This document shows positions 1-8,998 of a stretch of DNA of 64,000 bases, piece by piece. Origin of the DNA: Bradyrhizobium sp. Ec3.3 (GTDB lineage Bacteria; Pseudomonadota; Alphaproteobacteria; Rhizobiales; Xanthobacteraceae); contig NZ_AXAS01000033.1 in NCBI RefSeq assembly GCF_000472925.1, positions 53,321 through 117,320 on the forward strand, given 5' to 3'. The notes under the pieces were generated by a model. The model was not told the origin of the DNA. It ran no database searches and worked only from the letters and a program-made list of their open reading frames with translations. The position numbers and the translations under genes were made by a program. How positions within the stretch are numbered: the stretch's first letter is position 1; the number at the start of each line of letters is the position of its first letter.

Positions 1-2306
1 TCCTCTGCAGCATATTGGGATCGGCCGTGGCGGTCATCGCCTTCGTTTGGATCGTCACGGCCAAGCACGACCTGCTGCCGGACCTCTTGCGCAACGGCCA
101 CTTTACGCCCACGCAGATCGGTGTGATCTCGTTCGTATGGTCCCTGAGCGCCGCCGCCCTGGTCACGCTGTGGTTTCGGCGGCCGCATTCGGTGATCGAC
201 GTCTGGCTCATGGTCGTCATGTCCGCCTGGCTGTTCGATATCGCCCTGTCGGGAATCCTCAATGGCGCGCGTTTCGATCTCGGTTTTTACGCCGGGCGCG
301 TCTACGGTCTTTTGGCCGCGAGCTTCGTGCTCGCGGTGCTGTTGATGGAGAATGTCCGCCTCCAGGCGCAGACCATAGATCTGCTCGGCATGCTGCGACG
401 GCAATCGGCATCGGAGCGCGATCGCTTCGGCGAGCGCGAACGGCTGTTCAGCGCAGTCGTGGAATCCTCCAACGATGCCATCATCACCAAGGCGCTCGAT
501 GGCACCATCACCGCGTGGAATCGCGCCGCCGAGCGCTTGTTCGGCTTCTCCGCGGCGGAAGCCGTCGGCCAGCCGATCGACATCATCATGCCGGAAGGTC
601 GTCGGGAGGAGACGGAAGAGATCCTCGCCCGCACCCGCAATGGCGAGGTCATCGAGCAGCACGAAACCGTGCGCGTGAACAAGAGCGGGCAGCCGCTCGA
701 CGTCGTGCTCAGCCTGTTCCCGCTGTGGTCGTCAGACGGCAAGATCATCGGCGCCTCCAAGATCGCCCGCGACATCACCGAGCGGAAGCGAACGCAGGCC
801 GCGCTCAATCGCGAGGTCGAGGAGCGTCAGCGCATCTTCGAGACGTCACAGGACCTGATCCTGGTCACCGACGGCTACGGCAATTTCGTCCAGGTCAGCC
901 CGAGCGTGAGGGATATCCTCGGCTTCAGGCCGGAGGACATGATCGGACACAACGCGACGGAGTTCATCCATCCCGATGATCTCGAGAGGACGCGCGAGGA
1001 AATGCGCGCCGCGCGACGCGGCCTGACCAAGCGCAGCTTCGAGGCGCGCTACCCCCACAGGGACGGGCACGACGTCACGCTGAACTGGATGGGCACCTGG
1101 TCGGAGCCGGTGAAGCGCCATTTCTTCATCGGACGCGACCTCACCGAAAAGCAGGCGGCTGAAGCGCAGTTCAGGCAGGCGCAGAAGATGGACGCCGTCG
1201 GCCAGCTCACCGGCGGCGTCGCGCATGATTTCAACAACGTGCTCACAGTCATCACGGGCACGATCGGGATCCTGTCCGAGGCCGTCGCCGACCGGCCCGA
1301 TCTGGCAGCGATCACCAGGCTGATCGACGATGCGGCCGAACGCGGCGCGCAATTGACCAGGCACCTCCTCGCCTTTGCCCGCAAGCAGCCGCTGCAGCCG
1401 CGCGAGGTCGACCCCAACGCGCTGGTCGTGGAAGCCGCCAAGCTGCTGCATCCGACGCTCGGCGAGCAGATCACCATCACGCCGCAACTGACCGAGGACG
1501 CCTGGCCGGCGCTGGTCGATCCGAGCCAGCTCACCACCGCGATCCTGAACCTCGCTCTGAACGCGCGCGACGCCATGCCCGACGGCGGCACGCTGGTCCT
1601 GGAGACCCGCAACGTCTTCCTCGACGAAGGCTATGCGAGCATGAACCCCGACATCATCGCCGGCAATTACGTGATGATCGCGGTGAGCGATACCGGGACC
1701 GGCATTCCGGCCGAGCTGATCGAGCGGGTGTTCGACCCCTTCTTCACAACGAAAGAGGTCGGCAAGGGTACCGGACTTGGGCTGAGCATGGTGTTCGGCT
1801 TCGTCAAGCAGACCGGCGGGCACGTCAAGATCTACAGCGAGGAAGGTCACGGCACGAGCGTGAAGATCTATCTGCCGCGTTCGACCGGCGTGCAGGAGAC
1901 CGCGCTCGAGGCGATGCGCAACGTCCCGATCGAGGGCGGCGACGAAAAGATCCTGATCGTCGAGGACGACGCGCTGGTACGCCAATATGTCGTGACCCAG
2001 ATCAGGAGCCTCGGCTACAACGCGCTGGAAGCGGCGAATGCGGCGGAAGCTTTGACGCTGATCGACGGCAATGCCGACATCGACCTGCTCTTCACCGACG
2101 TGATCATGCCCGGCGCCATGAACGGCCGCCAGCTCGCCGACGAAGCGGCCAGGCGCCGCCCGGCGCTGAAGACGCTGTTCACGTCAGGCTATACCGAGAA
2201 CGCCATCGTCCATCACGGCCGGCTCGACTCCGGCGTGCTGCTGCTCGCAAAACCCTACCGCAAGTCCGAGCTCGCCAGGATGCTCCGCACCGCGCTCGCC
2301 AGTTGA
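1..2306 (+). CDS. Hybrid sensor histidine kinase with two PAS domains and receiver (5' partial)
   Basis: A membrane sensor kinase whose start lies upstream: the frame is open to the window edge and the codons before the first possible TTG (position 15) still encode hydrophobic residues. Counting from that TTG, the first 110 residues form several membrane segments, resembling a MASE-type sensor. Two PAS domains follow (about 140-260 and 273-380). The HisKA H-box GGVAHDFNN is near residue 404, and the HATPase contains DTGTGIP and GKGTGLGLS. The C-terminal receiver (about 643-760) has acceptor Asp in FTDVIMPG. Family knowledge says it autophosphorylates and passes phosphate to its own receiver. 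No output domain or partner regulator is next to it, so its target is unknown. Confidence 0.93.
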   Translation, partial: LCSILGSAVAVIAFVWIVTAKHDLLPDLLRNGHFTPTQIGVISFVWSLSAAALVTLWFRRPHSVIDVWLMVVMSAWLFDIALSGILNGARFDLGFYAGRVYGLLAASFVLAVLLMENVRLQAQTIDLLGMLRRQSASERDRFGERERLFSAVVESSNDAIITKALDGTITAWNRAAERLFGFSAAEAVGQPIDIIMPEGRREETEEILARTRNGEVIEQHETVRVNKSGQPLDVVLSLFPLWSSDGKIIGASKIARDITERKRTQAALNREVEERQRIFETSQDLILVTDGYGNFVQVSPSVRDILGFRPEDMIGHNATEFIHPDDLERTREEMRAARRGLTKRSFEARYPHRDGHDVTLNWMGTWSEPVKRHFFIGRDLTEKQAAEAQFRQAQKMDAVGQLTGGVAHDFNNVLTVITGTIGILSEAVADRPDLAAITRLIDDAAERGAQLTRHLLAFARKQPLQPREVDPNALVVEAAKLLHPTLGEQITITPQLTEDAWPALVDPSQLTTAILNLALNARDAMPDGGTLVLETRNVFLDEGYASMNPDIIAGNYVMIAVSDTGTGIPAELIERVFDPFFTTKEVGKGTGLGLSMVFGFVKQTGGHVKIYSEEGHGTSVKIYLPRSTGVQETALEAMRNVPIEGGDEKILIVEDDALVRQYVVTQIRSLGYNALEAANAAEALTLIDGNADIDLLFTDVIMPGAMNGRQLADEAARRRPALKTLFTSGYTENAIVHHGRLDSGVLLLAKPYRKSELARMLRTALAS

Positions 2307-2367
2307 GCGCGGCTTGCTCCTGCGCTATCGCTGAAGCACGACCGCTTGCAGCGCCGGGAGTGCCGCC

Positions 2368-3366
2368 GTGAAAAACCTCCTCACCGACATCGCCGGTGTC
2401 CGCGTCGGGCACGCCCACGACGAAAAGCTCGCCTCGGGTGCGACGGCGATCGTCTTCGACCAGCCGGCCGTGGCGGCGATCGACGTGCGCGGCGGCGGGC
2501 CCGGGACGCGCGAGGACGCGCTGCTCGATCTTGCCAACACGGTCGAGCGCGTCGATGCGATCGCGCTGTCGGGCGGCTCCGCCTTCGGGCTCGAAACCGG
2601 CGGCGGCGTGCAGGCCTGGCTCGCCGAGCAAGGGCGTGGATTCCGGGTCCGCGAGGCGCTGATCCCGATCGTGCCGGGCGCGATCCTGTTCGATCTCCTC
2701 AATGGCGGCGACAAGGCCTGGGGCCGCTTCCCGCCCTATCGCGACCTCGGCTATGCCGCGGCAGCATCAGCCGGCGTGGACTTCGCGCTCGGCAGCGTCG
2801 GCGCTGGCCTCGGCGCCACGACGGCGAATTTCAAGGGCGGGCTCGGCTCGGCTTCCGCCGTGACCAGCAACGGCATCAAGGTCGCGGCGATCGCCGCCGT
2901 CAACGCGGTCGGCAGCGTCACCGTGGGCGACGGCCCCTGGTTCTGGGCCGCGCCGTTCGAGGTGGGCGGCGAGTTCGGCGGACGCGGACTGCCGGACATC
3001 TTCACGGATGACATGCTCAAGATGCGGATCAAGGGCGGGCCGGCCGCGAGTTCGCGCGAGAACACGACGATCGGCCTCGTCGTCACCGACGCGACGCTGA
3101 CCAAGGCGCAAGCCAAGCGCCTCGCCATGATCGGGCAGACCGGCTTTGCCCGCGCGATCTATCCCGTGCATGCGCCGACCGACGGCGACGTGCTGTTTGC
3201 CGCTGCGACCTGCGAGAAGGCGATCGATCCGATCGTCGACCTCACCGAGGTCGGCATGGTCGCAGCCAATGTCGTGGCGCGCGCGATTGCGCGCGGCGTG
3301 TACGGCGCCACGGCGTTGCCGTTCGCCGGCGCGCTTGCATCGTGGAAGCATCGGTTCGGCTCTTAG
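2368..3366 (+). CDS. P1/S58-family peptidase (DmpA-like)
   Basis: The 332-residue protein matches the DmpA/L-aminopeptidase D-esterase fold: N-terminal LTDIAGVRVGHA, the GGGPGTRE segment, LSGGSAFGLE, and the central VTSNGIKVAAIAAVNAVGSV. Members are N-terminal-nucleophile hydrolases, many of which self-cleave to expose a Ser or Thr; I cannot confirm the cleavage site. The start is GTG at 2368 with GGGAG about 8 bases upstream. There is no signal peptide, so it is probably cytoplasmic. It lies 61 bp after the sensor kinase on the same strand, but nothing shows a functional link. The substrate (D-amino-acid amides, beta-peptides or others) is not predictable. Confidence 0.88.
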   Translation: MKNLLTDIAGVRVGHAHDEKLASGATAIVFDQPAVAAIDVRGGGPGTREDALLDLANTVERVDAIALSGGSAFGLETGGGVQAWLAEQGRGFRVREALIPIVPGAILFDLLNGGDKAWGRFPPYRDLGYAAAASAGVDFALGSVGAGLGATTANFKGGLGSASAVTSNGIKVAAIAAVNAVGSVTVGDGPWFWAAPFEVGGEFGGRGLPDIFTDDMLKMRIKGGPAASSRENTTIGLVVTDATLTKAQAKRLAMIGQTGFARAIYPVHAPTDGDVLFAAATCEKAIDPIVDLTEVGMVAANVVARAIARGVYGATALPFAGALASWKHRFGS

Positions 3367-3531
3367 TTGGACCGCCGCTCCCTCCACCCGGTCACCGCCC
3401 GGCTTGCCGCCTTCGCTGAAGCTCCGGCGAGCCGAGTTCGCAAGCCTCGTCGAAGCCTTGGCGGAGACGGGACCGGGCGGTCCAGTATTCCAGAGACGGT
3501 GACGAATACGGAGATGCCGCGGCGTACTGGA

Positions 3532-3552
3532 TGCCCCGGTCAAGCCGGGGCA
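3532..3552. repeat. GC-rich hairpin between convergent genes
   Basis: TGCCCCGG and CCGGGGCA form a perfect 8-bp stem around a TCAAG loop, between the ends of the peptidase gene and the convergent EF-hand gene. It could stop transcription from either side, but no T-run follows. The preceding 130 bp (about 3395-3530) is a GC-rich, partly self-complementary stretch that looks like intergenic repeat material rather than coding sequence. Confidence 0.4.
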
Positions 3553-3588
3553 TGACACCGGAGATTGGGCGAGAGCAGCGCGCCCCGC

Positions 3589-4431
3589 TTACACGCTCAC
3601 CGACAGCGATGAGGCCGCAGTGGCCGACAATTGCTGCGCCTCGCGCTGGATCATCCGTTCGATCCAGTTGTAGGACGATGTCGCCGAGTTCGAGCCGCTG
3701 GAGTTGGAGCCCGAGCTCGATGAGCTCGACGCAGCCGGCGTCGTCATCGAAACCTTCGAGCCGTCGGCATAGGTGACGGTGGTCGTGGTCGAGCCGTCGC
3801 TGTTGGTCACGGACGTCGAGGTCGCCCCGGTCAACGGATCGGAGCTGCCGTCCGAGCCGCTGCCGCTGGCGTCCCCGGAACCGCTGGAGCTGGCGGCGCT
3901 TTCCGCGTGATGGTGACCGTGATGCCCACCCTGCAGCGCCTTCGACATCTCGTCGAGGCTGACGCTGCCGTCGCCATTGGTGTCGAGCTTGGAGAAGACG
4001 TCGTCGGCCTGCGCCACATTGGTGCCGCCCGCGCCCAGCGCGTTTTCGAATTCCGATTTGGTGATCTTGCCGTCGCCATCGGCATCGATCTGCGAGAACA
4101 GATCCTTCAGGGCATCCTGCGGGCTCATCGACGTCGACGATGAGCTCGTTGAGGAGCTCGACGAGGTCGCGCTGGAAGAGCTGCTCGTGCTTGCCGACGA
4201 CTGGCTTTGCGCCGCAATCAGCGCGCTCATCGTCTCAGGCGATATCTGCGGACAGTTGCCGGAGTTGACCGACGAGCTCGCGCCGCTTGTCGTGCTGCTG
4301 CCGCTGTCGATCGAGAACGGGTTCGTCGCCCCTTGCGTGAAACCTGTCTGCTGCGTCGAGGACGTCTTGGAGGACGTCAGCGACTGCAACGCGTCGAGCG
4401 CACCCGATATGGCACCAAGGGCGAACAACAT
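3589..4431 (-). CDS. EF-hand calcium-binding protein, Ser-rich
   Basis: The central part holds two EF-hand loops, DADGDGKITKSEFE and DTNGDGSVSLDEM, with Asp/Asn/Glu at the calcium-ligand positions. They are flanked by long Ser/Thr/Gly-rich linkers on both sides. A His cluster (GGHHGHHHAES) follows the second loop and might bind another metal. The start is placed at the ATG at 4431, which has GGAG seven bases upstream; a longer frame to 4467 exists but adds an implausible leader. The resulting 280-residue protein starts MLFALGAISGALDALQSL, a hydrophobic helix that is not a clear signal peptide. A calcium-dependent structural or regulatory role is inference. Confidence 0.82.
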   Translation of the reverse strand: MLFALGAISGALDALQSLTSSKTSSTQQTGFTQGATNPFSIDSGSSTTSGASSSVNSGNCPQISPETMSALIAAQSQSSASTSSSSSATSSSSSTSSSSTSMSPQDALKDLFSQIDADGDGKITKSEFENALGAGGTNVAQADDVFSKLDTNGDGSVSLDEMSKALQGGHHGHHHAESAASSSGSGDASGSGSDGSSDPLTGATSTSVTNSDGSTTTTVTYADGSKVSMTTPAASSSSSSGSNSSGSNSATSSYNWIERMIQREAQQLSATAASSLSVSV

Positions 4432-4688
4432 TCGACAACTCCAGACGATGCGGCAAGCCGCGGCCAATGCTCCAATCCGGTCAGCAAGCGTCGTGCCAGC
4501 GCAAAAACCTCAATCAAATCCGACTTTCCCGCGCCTTGCGCCGTCGGGGAACACCGGCAATTCGTGCCGGTTGCGGCAGAATTTTCCGCCCACAGGAAGC
4601 GCCTGCCCCTGCATTGCTCCCCCGCACCGCCCATGTTAGGCGAGGCCCATCGTCACACGGCCAACGGCTTTTTCGGGAAACTGTGCCA

Positions 4689-5390
4689 ATGACCCAAGCC
4701 CTCGCACTCCGCCCCCTGGTGATCGCGCCGTCGATCCTGGCGTCGGATTTTTCCAGGCTCGGCGAAGAGGTGCGCGCCGTCGACGCCGCGGGCGCCGACT
4801 GGATGCATCTCGACGTCATGGACGGGCATTTTGTTCCGAACATCTCCTACGGCCCCGACGTCATCAAGGCGATGCGTCCGCACACCAAGAAGATCTTCGA
4901 CGCGCATCTGATGATCTCGCCTTGCGATCCCTATCTGGAGGCGTTCGCCAAGGCCGGCTGCGACCACATCACCGTGCATGCGGAGGCAGGTCCCCACCTG
5001 CACCGCTCGCTCCAGGCGATCCGCGCGCTCGGCAAGAAGGCCGGCGTCTCGCTCAACCCCGGCACGCCGATCAGCGCGATCGAATACGTCGTCGACCTGA
5101 TCGATCTCGTGCTGGTGATGTCGGTCAATCCCGGCTTCGGCGGACAGACCTTCATTCCCTCTGCGCTCGGCAAGATCCGCGACATCCGCGCGATGACCGC
5201 AGGCAGGCCGATCGACATCGAGGTCGATGGCGGCGTCGGGCCCGATGTCGCCGGCGCGCTTGCAGCAGCCGGCGCGAACGCCTTCGTCGCCGGCACTGCG
5301 GTATTCCGCGGCGGCACGCAAGAGGCCTACAAGACCAACATCGATGCGATCCGCAACGCAGCCGCCAACGCGCGCGGCGAAGCGATCTGA
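4689..5390 (+). CDS. rpe: Ribulose-phosphate 3-epimerase
   Basis: This enzyme interconverts ribulose-5-phosphate and xylulose-5-phosphate in the pentose phosphate and Calvin cycles. The 233-residue TIM barrel opens with IAPSILASDFSRLGEE, carries the metal/catalytic motif MHLDVMDGHFVPNIS, then VMSVNPGFGGQ and EVDGGVG with the second catalytic Asp. Length and motifs are standard. The ATG at 4689 is chosen because the family begins just before IAPSILASD; the frame is open further upstream but that part has no resemblance to the family. No other carbon-fixation genes are nearby, so a housekeeping role is likely. Confidence 0.97.
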   Translation: MTQALALRPLVIAPSILASDFSRLGEEVRAVDAAGADWMHLDVMDGHFVPNISYGPDVIKAMRPHTKKIFDAHLMISPCDPYLEAFAKAGCDHITVHAEAGPHLHRSLQAIRALGKKAGVSLNPGTPISAIEYVVDLIDLVLVMSVNPGFGGQTFIPSALGKIRDIRAMTAGRPIDIEVDGGVGPDVAGALAAAGANAFVAGTAVFRGGTQEAYKTNIDAIRNAAANARGEAI

Positions 5391-5539
5391 GCCGGCGCGC
5401 ACGAAATATATTGCGGGTTTCTACGGGTGTTGCAGCGCGACAAACTTAAAGATTGTGTCGCACCCCGTAATCATCCCAGCTTTCCCGGTTCGCACAAATC
5501 GATGCACAAGAGCGCTCCCCTTTTTGACGGGAGCACATC

Positions 5540-5686
5540 ATGACGACGACCCTGGTCTGGACTGGCGTGGCGTTGTGGCTTGGCTTGAATGCAGCGCTTG
5601 CGGCGCGCTGCATCTATGTCGCACGACCGGTGAAGGTCGCATCTCGTTCCGCCCGCATCATCCATCTTGATCGCCACCGGGGCTGA
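5540..5686 (+). CDS. Small membrane protein, 48 aa
   Basis: A short frame with a good ribosome site (GGGAG about 6 bases before the ATG). It encodes one hydrophobic segment (residues 5-24) ending in LAARCIYVARP, followed by a basic tail, so a single-span inner-membrane peptide is likely. The family is not recognised. It is followed six bases later by another small frame on the same strand, suggesting a mini-operon. Confidence rests on the ribosome site and the membrane-plus-basic-tail layout only. Confidence 0.5.
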   Translation: MTTTLVWTGVALWLGLNAALAARCIYVARPVKVASRSARIIHLDRHRG

Positions 5687-5692
5687 ACGCCC

Positions 5693-5869
5693 GTGCAGGT
5701 CGCGATCGTGAAACGTCAGCCGAAGCGCAGGTGCCGCATCCCGCGGCGCCCGCATCCGGACCTCGATTATTTCTTCGATCGTTTTGAGCGTATCGCGTGC
5801 GAGACCAGCGACGACACCGGGCCCGAGATTGTGGACCTGGACAAGTTCCAGTCACCGCGTCCGCACTGA
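5693..5869 (+). CDS. Small hypothetical protein, 58 aa
   Basis: The frame starts at GTG 5693 (a second GTG is at 5708), right after the preceding small gene. It has a basic N-terminus (VKRQPKRRCRIPRRPHPD) and an acidic C-terminal half (DLDYFFDRFERI, DDTGPEIVDLDKF). The strong charge segregation and absence of low-complexity frame artefacts suggest a real protein, but the family is unknown and no good Shine-Dalgarno is visible. Translational coupling to the upstream gene would explain this. Confidence 0.4.
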   Translation: MQVAIVKRQPKRRCRIPRRPHPDLDYFFDRFERIACETSDDTGPEIVDLDKFQSPRPH

Positions 5870-5891
5870 AATCCTTTTTTGGAATAGCCTG

Positions 5892-6083
5892 ATGAAACCG
5901 CTTTGCCCCAACTGCCTGAATGAGATGTCGAGGGCAGCCACCTCCGGCAATCTGTTCCATTGTGAGCCCTGCCCTGAGATCATCCAGTTCTTCGGCGTCG
6001 GTCCTGACCGGAGCGACGCCGAGCCCGATTTCTGGTTGCCCGTCCGCCGCAAGCGCGACGGTCACGGCCTCCACGCAGCCTGA
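5892..6083 (+). CDS. Small zinc-ribbon-like protein, 63 aa
   Basis: The protein has two CxxC pairs (C5/C8 and C24/C27), spaced as in a zinc ribbon: MKPLCPNCLNEM and NLFHCEPCPEI. The remainder is short and polar and ends in a basic segment. The start ATG at 5892 places the first CxxC at the N-terminus; the frame is open upstream without resemblance to anything. It is the third of three tiny co-oriented genes and converges with the kinase gene that ends 8 bp away. A zinc-binding or redox role is inferred from the cysteines alone. Confidence 0.5.
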   Translation: MKPLCPNCLNEMSRAATSGNLFHCEPCPEIIQFFGVGPDRSDAEPDFWLPVRRKRDGHGLHAA

Positions 6084-6091
6084 TCCGCACG

Positions 6092-7531
6092 CTAGCCTGC
6101 GGCTTCGTCTGCCCTCACCTCCTCCGAATCCGCAGCCATCCTTGGCGGCCGCACCACGGTGACGGTGCAGGTTGCTTCCGACGCAACCTTCGATGAAACG
6201 CTGCCCAGCAGCGTGCGCCTGAACGAGCTCTGCCGTGCGCCGATGATGACGTGGTCGACCTGGTTCATCTCGGCAAATTCCAGGATCGCGGCGGCCGGAT
6301 CAATCGCCTCCAGCACATGAACCGTGAGCCGGCTCTCGTCGAGCTTGAGCGGCGTCGCCCAATGCCTGAGCGCCACCATCCGGTCGATATGCTTGTTGGA
6401 TCCATCTTCGTCGAGCGTCCGGTCGATCACGAGACGGTTCAGTTTCAGTACGTTGACGCAGGCGAGCCGCGCCGAAGGCAGCGTAGCCAGGATCCGCTCG
6501 GTGGTGACGCGTAGCGCCTCGTTCAATTCAGCCGCACCCTCGGCGGTGTCGAGCGCGACCGCAAGGATCGGGCTCGAAGCGATCTGCGCGGCAACATCCG
6601 ATTTCGGTCGCGGCTGCGTCGCCTCGTGATTGAAGCGCCGCCGCCACGCGATCGAGAGCGGATCGCGCTTGAGCCGCTCCGAGCGCGCGGTGAGCCTGAC
6701 CTTGTCGGGATGGGTGAGATCGAAGGCAAGCTGCGAGGCGGTCGGATAGCGCCGGACCGGCTCGATCTCCAGGCACCGAAGCACGATCTCCTGAAGCCAG
6801 GGCGGATAGTCGGGACGCAATTTGCACGGCGGATGCGGATCGCGCCACAGCCGGCGTCGCATCGCGCGCAGTGTCTCGCCCTCGCCGAACGGACGCTCGC
6901 CCGTGGTGAAGAAATAGAGCAGTACGCCCAGCGAAAACAGGTCGCTGCGTGGATCGTCGCGCACGCCCAACAGCCGCTCCGGCGCCATATAGGGCGCAGT
7001 GCCGTAGGGCAGCCGGAACTCCTCCTGCAACAAATCCGGCAGATGGTCGTGGTGCGACAGCCCAAAGTCGATCAGCACCGCCTCGCCGCTTGCCCGGAAC
7101 ATGATGCTGCTCGGCTTGATATCGTGGTGGATCACGTTCTGCCGGTGCAGATCGGCAAGGGCTGTCGCGATCTTCGCGACCAGCACGCGCGCCTCCTCGT
7201 AAGGAAGCGGCAGGTCTGGCAGCCGCGGATAGAGCGTGGTGCCGGGAAGCTGCTCGATCACGACATAGGCCTGGCGCGCGAAATCGCCGGTGCCGAAGCA
7301 GTGCGGCACGTGCGGGCCGGCGAGCCGCGGCAAGATCATCTGCTCCATCTCGAAGGAGACGATGGCGGCGGGGTCCTCGCCCTCGGACACCCGCGGGACC
7401 TTCATCAGAAGCGGCGCGTCGATGCCGGGATGAGTGACCGTCCACAGCGTCGCCATGCCGCCGGCATGGACGCATTCACCGACGATGAAGCCGTCGATCT
7501 CAGCTCCGACCTGGACCAGGGATTTCGGCAT
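6092..7531 (-). CDS. Ser/Thr protein kinase fused to universal stress (UspA) domain
   Basis: Residues about 12-280 form a eukaryote-like kinase: a Gly-rich loop region VHAGGMATLW, Lys44 in LLMKVPR, catalytic loop IHHDIKPSS (D137, K139), DFG at 155-157, and YMAPE. Residues about 315-470 resemble a UspA domain, ending in VDHVIIGARQ and a GSVSSKVA phosphate-loop-like segment. The catalytic loop departs from consensus: the HRD Arg is His and the Mg-coordinating Asn is Ser142, so activity may be weak or altered. It begins 3 bases after the stop of the metallophosphoesterase gene, so the two are very probably one operon and may act as a writer/eraser pair. It has no transmembrane segment and is probably cytosolic. 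Confidence 0.9.
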   Translation of the reverse strand: MPKSLVQVGAEIDGFIVGECVHAGGMATLWTVTHPGIDAPLLMKVPRVSEGEDPAAIVSFEMEQMILPRLAGPHVPHCFGTGDFARQAYVVIEQLPGTTLYPRLPDLPLPYEEARVLVAKIATALADLHRQNVIHHDIKPSSIMFRASGEAVLIDFGLSHHDHLPDLLQEEFRLPYGTAPYMAPERLLGVRDDPRSDLFSLGVLLYFFTTGERPFGEGETLRAMRRRLWRDPHPPCKLRPDYPPWLQEIVLRCLEIEPVRRYPTASQLAFDLTHPDKVRLTARSERLKRDPLSIAWRRRFNHEATQPRPKSDVAAQIASSPILAVALDTAEGAAELNEALRVTTERILATLPSARLACVNVLKLNRLVIDRTLDEDGSNKHIDRMVALRHWATPLKLDESRLTVHVLEAIDPAAAILEFAEMNQVDHVIIGARQSSFRRTLLGSVSSKVASEATCTVTVVRPPRMAADSEEVRADEAAG

Positions 7532-7534
7532 CGC

Positions 7535-8275
7535 TCAGCGCCCCTGCGACAGCCGGTCGGCCAGCCAATGCGGCAGGCCGTTCTCCCGGATCCGGCTCGC
7601 CGCCGCCTCGATGTCATAGGGTACACGGCAATAGATGATCTGACAGCTCTCGGTCTCGAACAGAGTAAAGCAGGCGGAGGGATCGCCGTCGCGCGGCTGG
7701 CCGACCGAGCCCATCACAGCGAGCCATTGCCGGCCGCGCAGGAGCTGCACGGGAACGTCGGTCTTGGGTACGAAGCTCGTCATCTTCGCGGTCACTGACA
7801 TCGAATAAAGCGCCGGACGATGGATGTGGCCGCAGAATGTGACGTGGCACGGCGTCGCGATCAGGCTTTTTGCGGCGTCCGTCGTCGAGCGGACATAAGT
7901 CCAGCGCGTCGGGTGCGAAGCTTCCGAATGCACGTAGAGGCGGCCGTCATCCTCGATGGACATCGGCAGCTCCGCGAGGAAGCGCCGCTGCGCTGCATCG
8001 AGCCGGCCGCGGGTCCATTCGATCGCGATCTGTGCCTCGGCGTTCATGGTCTCGGCCGACGATTGGACCGCCTGGTCGTGATTGCCGCGTACAGCGACGG
8101 CGCCGTGAGCCACCAGTTCCATTGCGGTATCGACCACCCATTCCGGATCGGCGCCATAGCCGACGAAATCGCCGAGCAGGATGAAGCGCTCGGCGCCGCG
8201 CTCGCGCGCCGCCTTCAGGCACGCGTCAAAGGCCTGCCGGTTGCCATGGATATCCGAAAAGACGGCCAGTCGCAC
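7535..8275 (-). CDS. Calcineurin-like metallophosphoesterase
   Basis: The 246-residue protein shows the classic dinuclear-metal motifs in order: FSDIHGN (D8, H10), LGDFVGYGADP, VRGNHD and CGHIHRP. This combination fits small YfcE-like or Ser/Thr-phosphatase-like bacterial enzymes. The family acts on phosphoproteins, cyclic nucleotides or other phosphodiesters; the substrate cannot be read from sequence. It is directly upstream of the kinase-USP gene (3-base gap) and 117 bp downstream of a three-gene membrane operon on the same strand. The neighbourhood suggests dephosphorylation of the kinase or its targets. Confidence 0.9.
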   Translation of the reverse strand: MRLAVFSDIHGNRQAFDACLKAARERGAERFILLGDFVGYGADPEWVVDTAMELVAHGAVAVRGNHDQAVQSSAETMNAEAQIAIEWTRGRLDAAQRRFLAELPMSIEDDGRLYVHSEASHPTRWTYVRSTTDAAKSLIATPCHVTFCGHIHRPALYSMSVTAKMTSFVPKTDVPVQLLRGRQWLAVMGSVGQPRDGDPSACFTLFETESCQIIYCRVPYDIEAAASRIRENGLPHWLADRLSQGR

Positions 8276-8392
8276 GCGTCCTCCACCCTAAAATCCTATT
8301 CGTACGCCGATAAAGCCAATTTGAGCGACGTCAACAAGATGCGACAGCGCACGGCTGTTGACCAGCCGGCGCCGCTCAGGTGGTGGCAGGAT

Positions 8393-8998
8393 CTATTGCT
8401 CGTCCTTGGGGGGCATTCTGGGCGGCGGCAGCGGCGTGAACACGGCGCCTTGCGCGCCGGCCGGTGGGGCATTGAACTCACCGGTCGATGAATCGCCGCC
8501 GGCCGTCTCGATCACGGCCTTGGGCGTCACATATTCACGGACCATGTCGATGATGGTGCCGTCACCGCCGCCAAAATCTGCGGCGCGCCCGCCCTGCGGG
8601 TGTCCCGCCGCGATCTCGTTCTCCGCAGCATGGGTCTTTTCCGCCAGCGCGTCATTATAGGGAACGCGGAACGCCCTCGGGATGCCGCTCGGCCGGTGGT
8701 CATCGTCGAGCTCCTCGACCCACAGATAGATCGAGCCGGGGTCACCCTCCAGCGAATGCGGCTCGACGATGCGCGCCGCCAACAGCTTGAATGACACGGG
8801 CAGCCGGTCGTTGCTGGCCCAGCCGAGCAGCCCGCGCATCGCGCCGAAGCTGACGAGATAGAAGACGCTGGTCACAATGACCGCCATGGCCTTCAGCGAC
8901 CAGTGCAGGCGGCCATAGACCAGGACGACCAGGAGCAGCGCGCCGATCACGGCGTAAGCGACCGAAATCGTGACTATGACCAGTTGCAGGCTACTCAC
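8393..8998 (-). CDS. Two-span membrane protein of the TolQ-like operon
   Basis: The 201-residue protein has two hydrophobic helices (about residues 5-28 and 36-58), then a soluble domain and a Pro/Gly-rich tail ending in PLPPPRMPPKDEQ. I do not recognise the family. Its start overlaps the end of the preceding gene by 8 bases, so it is translationally coupled to the D-x-D-L-domain protein and the TolQ-like channel. The central region (SIYLWVEELDDDHRPSGIPR and FRVPYNDALAEKTHAA) is well-formed protein sequence. It is likely a structural or regulatory subunit of the same inner-membrane complex. Confidence 0.8.
   Translation of the reverse strand: MSSLQLVIVTISVAYAVIGALLLVVLVYGRLHWSLKAMAVIVTSVFYLVSFGAMRGLLGWASNDRLPVSFKLLAARIVEPHSLEGDPGSIYLWVEELDDDHRPSGIPRAFRVPYNDALAEKTHAAENEIAAGHPQGGRAADFGGGDGTIIDMVREYVTPKAVIETAGGDSSTGEFNAPPAGAQGAVFTPLPPPRMPPKDEQ

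Noticed and set aside
846..1985. Long minus-strand open frame (379 codons) opposite the sensor kinase
   Set aside because: It is the antisense of a clear kinase with all motifs; its sequence is Arg/Asp/Gly-rich with no family pattern, as expected for high-GC antisense frames.
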